Assembly: GCA_050008715.1 (NCBI GenBank) | Contig: JBEKMC010000095.1 | Location: forward strand, 1 to 15,013 | Source of the DNA: JAKACA01 sp050008715 | GTDB lineage: Bacteria; Actinomycetota; Acidimicrobiia; Acidimicrobiales; Bog-793 | Direction: 5' to 3' | DNA: 15,013 nucleotides | Shown: positions 13,012 to 15,013 of the stretch, one piece after another | Layout of the letters: the number at the start of each line of letters is the position of its first letter | Numbering within the stretch: position 1 is the stretch's first letter | The notes under the pieces: generated by a model | What the model saw: the letters and a program-made list of their open reading frames with translations, nothing else | What the model was told of the DNA's origin: nothing | Database searches by the model: none | Translations under genes and position numbers: made by a program

Positions 13012-13824
13012 TCAGTTCACGAGGCGGCAGATGAGCGTTCCGTACAGGGCCGGCCTGCCGACACGGTGCACGACGCGCGAGTAGGCGCGGGGGAAGGCGA
13101 CCGAGCGTCCGGGGAAGTACGTCTCGAAGAGTGCCGGGTTCTCGAGGTGACGAACCTCGAGGGCGGAGTAGCCGGTCTGCGCCCCGAGCCGCCGCAGGGC
13201 CCGGACCGAGTTCGCCCGGTACGCCACGGAGAAATGGGCAGCGTGCTCGTGGCCGCCCTGTGCTGCTCGGAGGAAGCCGAGGAGCCGATCTTCGAGACCG
13301 AGCGCCATCGCCGCCTTTGCCATGACCCCGAAGTAGTGCCAGAGGTTGGGCGTGATGACGAAGAGCGAGCCGCCCGGCCGGAGGCAGGCGCGGATGGCCG
13401 AGAAGAACGGCGCCGGCTCGCTCACGTGCTCGACGACGTAAACCGCAAGGGCGAGGTCGAACGGGTCGGCCGGCCACTCGGCTGTCGGCTCGGGGGGGAC
13501 GGACCCGTTGCCGTCCGGCACGGGGACGGCGCGCCGTCGGGTGAACTCCTGAGAGAACTCCTCGATGCTCATCTGCAGCCAGGTGTCGAGCCCGGAGTGC
13601 TTTACTCCCCCGCCATCGGGATCCACAGCCACGACGTTGCCGACGAGCGGGCGAATGAGATCGAAATAGACGTCGTCGCCATCGCCTGCTCCGATCTCGA
13701 GCAGCGAGTCGCCCGGGGAGGCGACTTCTGCCACCCACCGCGACAACACGTCGTACTGGTCGTCCGTCGCTCCGAGCAAGCGGTGATCAACGGGCAGGCT
13801 GCCTCTCGTGACCGCTCCTGACAC
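13012..13824 (-). CDS. Class I SAM-dependent methyltransferase
   Basis: A 270-residue Rossmann-fold methyltransferase. Motif I is LLEIGAGDG (41-49), the acidic end of strand 2 is VVAVDPDGGG (64-73), the catalytic-side strand is FDLALAVYVVEHV (122-134), and the post-motif is LRPGGSLFVITPN (148-160). The VEHV and LRPGG pattern is that of methyltransf_11/UbiE-type enzymes acting on small molecules, lipids or sugars; the acceptor cannot be told. It lies 49 bases after a GT4 glycosyltransferase gene in the same direction, so glycan or lipid modification is a reasonable inference. The start is GTG 13824, with TAGCCT ending 7 bases upstream and no Shine-Dalgarno, so it may have its own leaderless promoter. 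Transcription should end at the 12948-12990 hairpin. Confidence 0.88.
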   Translation of the reverse strand: MSGAVTRGSLPVDHRLLGATDDQYDVLSRWVAEVASPGDSLLEIGAGDGDDVYFDLIRPLVGNVVAVDPDGGGVKHSGLDTWLQMSIEEFSQEFTRRRAVPVPDGNGSVPPEPTAEWPADPFDLALAVYVVEHVSEPAPFFSAIRACLRPGGSLFVITPNLWHYFGVMAKAAMALGLEDRLLGFLRAAQGGHEHAAHFSVAYRANSVRALRRLGAQTGYSALEVRHLENPALFETYFPGRSVAFPRAYSRVVHRVGRPALYGTLICRLVN

Positions 13825-13873
13825 CCGTTCGAGGCTACAGCACGCCTCCCACGGGCAGGTCAGGGACAGGGCG

Positions 13874-15013
13874 TCAGCCGGCGAGGGCCTCTTCGTAGAC
13901 AGCCCGAGTGGCGGTCACCGAGCGATCCCAGCTGAAGTCGGCGGCGCGGCGTTCCCCGGCCTCGGCCATCTCGCGACGCGATTCCGGGTGACCGAGAAGG
14001 TCCTCCAATGCCGCCGCCCAGGCATCCACGTCGCCGGGGGCAACGAGACGGGCGGCCCCGGCCGCCACCTCGGCCAGGGCGGGTACGTCGGAGCAGACGA
14101 CGGCGGTGTTCTGGACCATCGCCTCGAGCACGGGCAAACCGAAGCCCTCGTCGCGGCTCGGAAAGGCGAAGAGGTCGGCGCCGGCGTACAGCGACCTCAA
14201 GGTTGCGTCGTCGACGCGACCGAGCGAGTGCATCCGGTCCCCGAGGCGCGCCACCTCGGCGGTGTCGATGTCGCCGCCGCCAAGCCAACCGGGCGGGCCG
14301 ACGAGGACAAGGTGGTGCGGCGGCCCGTCGCGCGGCGACGAGAGACGGCTGAAAGCGGAGATGAGCGTGCCGACGTTCTTGCGCGGCTCGAGGCTGCCTA
14401 CCCAGAGCACGTACGGCTGGCCGGCCAGCCCGTGATGCGACAGCGCCCGTGCCACTTCCTCCGGGCCGGCGACGATGTGGTCGACGCCGTTGGGCACCAC
14501 CCGTATCCGCTCCGGAGGTATTGGTGTGAGGCTGGCGATCTGTTCGGCCGCGGCCTGACTTACGGTGATGACGAGATCGGCGCGTCGCGCCGCCGCCGCC
14601 ACCCCGAGTCGATGGAAGCTGCGGCCCCGGCGCGAGAAACCCTCCGGGTACAACTCGTAGAAGGCGTCGTGAACCGTCACGACGAGCGGCCGCCTGCCCC
14701 TGGGCGGCACCGCCGGGAACGGGGCATGGACCAAGTCCGCTGAGGCGACGTCCACCGGGCGTCGATCCAGTCGGGGCAGGCCCAGCCTGTGCCACGCCTC
14801 GTACAGCAGGGGGCGCGGCAGCCTGAGCCGCGCCGGAGCGGCCACACCGGCCAGATCGAGCCCGAATGCCTGGTAGGCGGCAGCAATCTCGTCTCCGGAA
14901 TGGCGTGCGACGAATGGCAGGACGACGTCTTCCTCAAAGAGGCGGGGCAGCAACGCCACTATCCTCGCAACGTACCTGCCGGTCCCCCCGGGCGAGGAGT
15001 ACAGGAGCTGTTC
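13874..15013 (-). CDS. GT4-family glycosyltransferase, 5' end beyond the window
   Basis: A GT-B fold, family-4 retaining glycosyltransferase that moves a sugar from a nucleotide donor to a glycan or lipid acceptor. The frame stays open to the right edge and the residues there, EQLLYSSPGGTGRYVARIV, are the classical N-terminal acceptor-side GGxGRY loop. The GTG at 14959 is therefore internal, and the true start lies outside the window. Counting from the edge, other landmarks are VVTVHDAF (about 111-118), VPNGVD (about 173-178), VGSLEPRKN (about 205-213), and the donor-site SRDEGFGLPVLEAM with the EX7E glutamates (about 289 and 297). The C-terminal DFSWDRSVTATRAVYEEAL is typical. Visible length is 379 residues, so only a short N-terminal piece is missing. 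It precedes the methyltransferase gene by 49 bases, which suggests a shared envelope-glycan task. Confidence 0.93.
   Translation of the reverse strand, partial: EQLLYSSPGGTGRYVARIVALLPRLFEEDVVLPFVARHSGDEIAAAYQAFGLDLAGVAAPARLRLPRPLLYEAWHRLGLPRLDRRPVDVASADLVHAPFPAVPPRGRRPLVVTVHDAFYELYPEGFSRRGRSFHRLGVAAAARRADLVITVSQAAAEQIASLTPIPPERIRVVPNGVDHIVAGPEEVARALSHHGLAGQPYVLWVGSLEPRKNVGTLISAFSRLSSPRDGPPHHLVLVGPPGWLGGGDIDTAEVARLGDRMHSLGRVDDATLRSLYAGADLFAFPSRDEGFGLPVLEAMVQNTAVVCSDVPALAEVAAGAARLVAPGDVDAWAAALEDLLGHPESRREMAEAGERRAADFSWDRSVTATRAVYEEALAG

Noticed and set aside
14957..14959. GTG as the true start of the GT4 gene
   Set aside because: The frame continues upstream to the window edge and encodes the conserved GGxGRY N-terminal loop, so the start lies outside the window.

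Overview
This window looks like a chromosomal segment of a high-GC actinobacterium, most plausibly an uncultured Acidimicrobiia-like lineage. That is inferred from the very GC-rich codon use, an archaeal-type adenosylhomocysteinase, and an actinobacterial gene neighbourhood. From memory, the order glycosyltransferase / DUF5719-like protein / phosphomannomutase / Trm112-like protein / TobH-type SIS protein / SAH hydrolase is an expanded version of the M. tuberculosis Rv3265c-Rv3248c region. No phage, transposon, CRISPR or biosynthetic island is visible. Most of the window is core envelope, sugar-phosphate and housekeeping DNA.

Layout, left to right. Bases 1-226 are non-coding, with a run of small hairpins. 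From 227 to 5242 everything is on the minus strand and is read right to left: a CPBP membrane protease, phosphomannomutase (pmmA/manB), a Trm112-like protein, a TobH/PGI-PMI-like SIS gene broken by a frameshift and probable internal deletion, and an adenosylhomocysteinase homologue with altered active-site residues. The last four are packed with overlaps or near-zero gaps and are probably one operon. ftsH (5299-7332) is the only large plus-strand gene; it diverges from the CPBP gene and converges on the next block. Bases 7460-12264 (minus) hold a very large glycosyltransferase-2 membrane protein and a DUF5719-like secreted or anchored protein, coupled by an ATGA overlap. A divergent plus-strand gene for a small helical protein (12428-12838) has a good sigma70-type promoter and a structured leader. 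A strong bidirectional terminator at 12948-12990 separates it from a minus-strand methyltransferase and a GT4 glycosyltransferase whose 5' end lies beyond the right edge.

Functionally, phosphomannomutase would supply mannose-1-phosphate or glucose-1-phosphate for the sugar nucleotides used by GT2 and GT4 enzymes in envelope glycan synthesis. The methyltransferase could modify such glycans, and the SAH hydrolase homologue would recycle SAH if it is still active. FtsH and CPBP are membrane proteases. I see no convincing new multi-gene system. The items most worth a second look are the SAH hydrolase active-site changes, the broken tobH, the mutually exclusive hairpins before the small helical gene, and three tandem repeats clustered in 2.2 kb around pmmA and CPBP.
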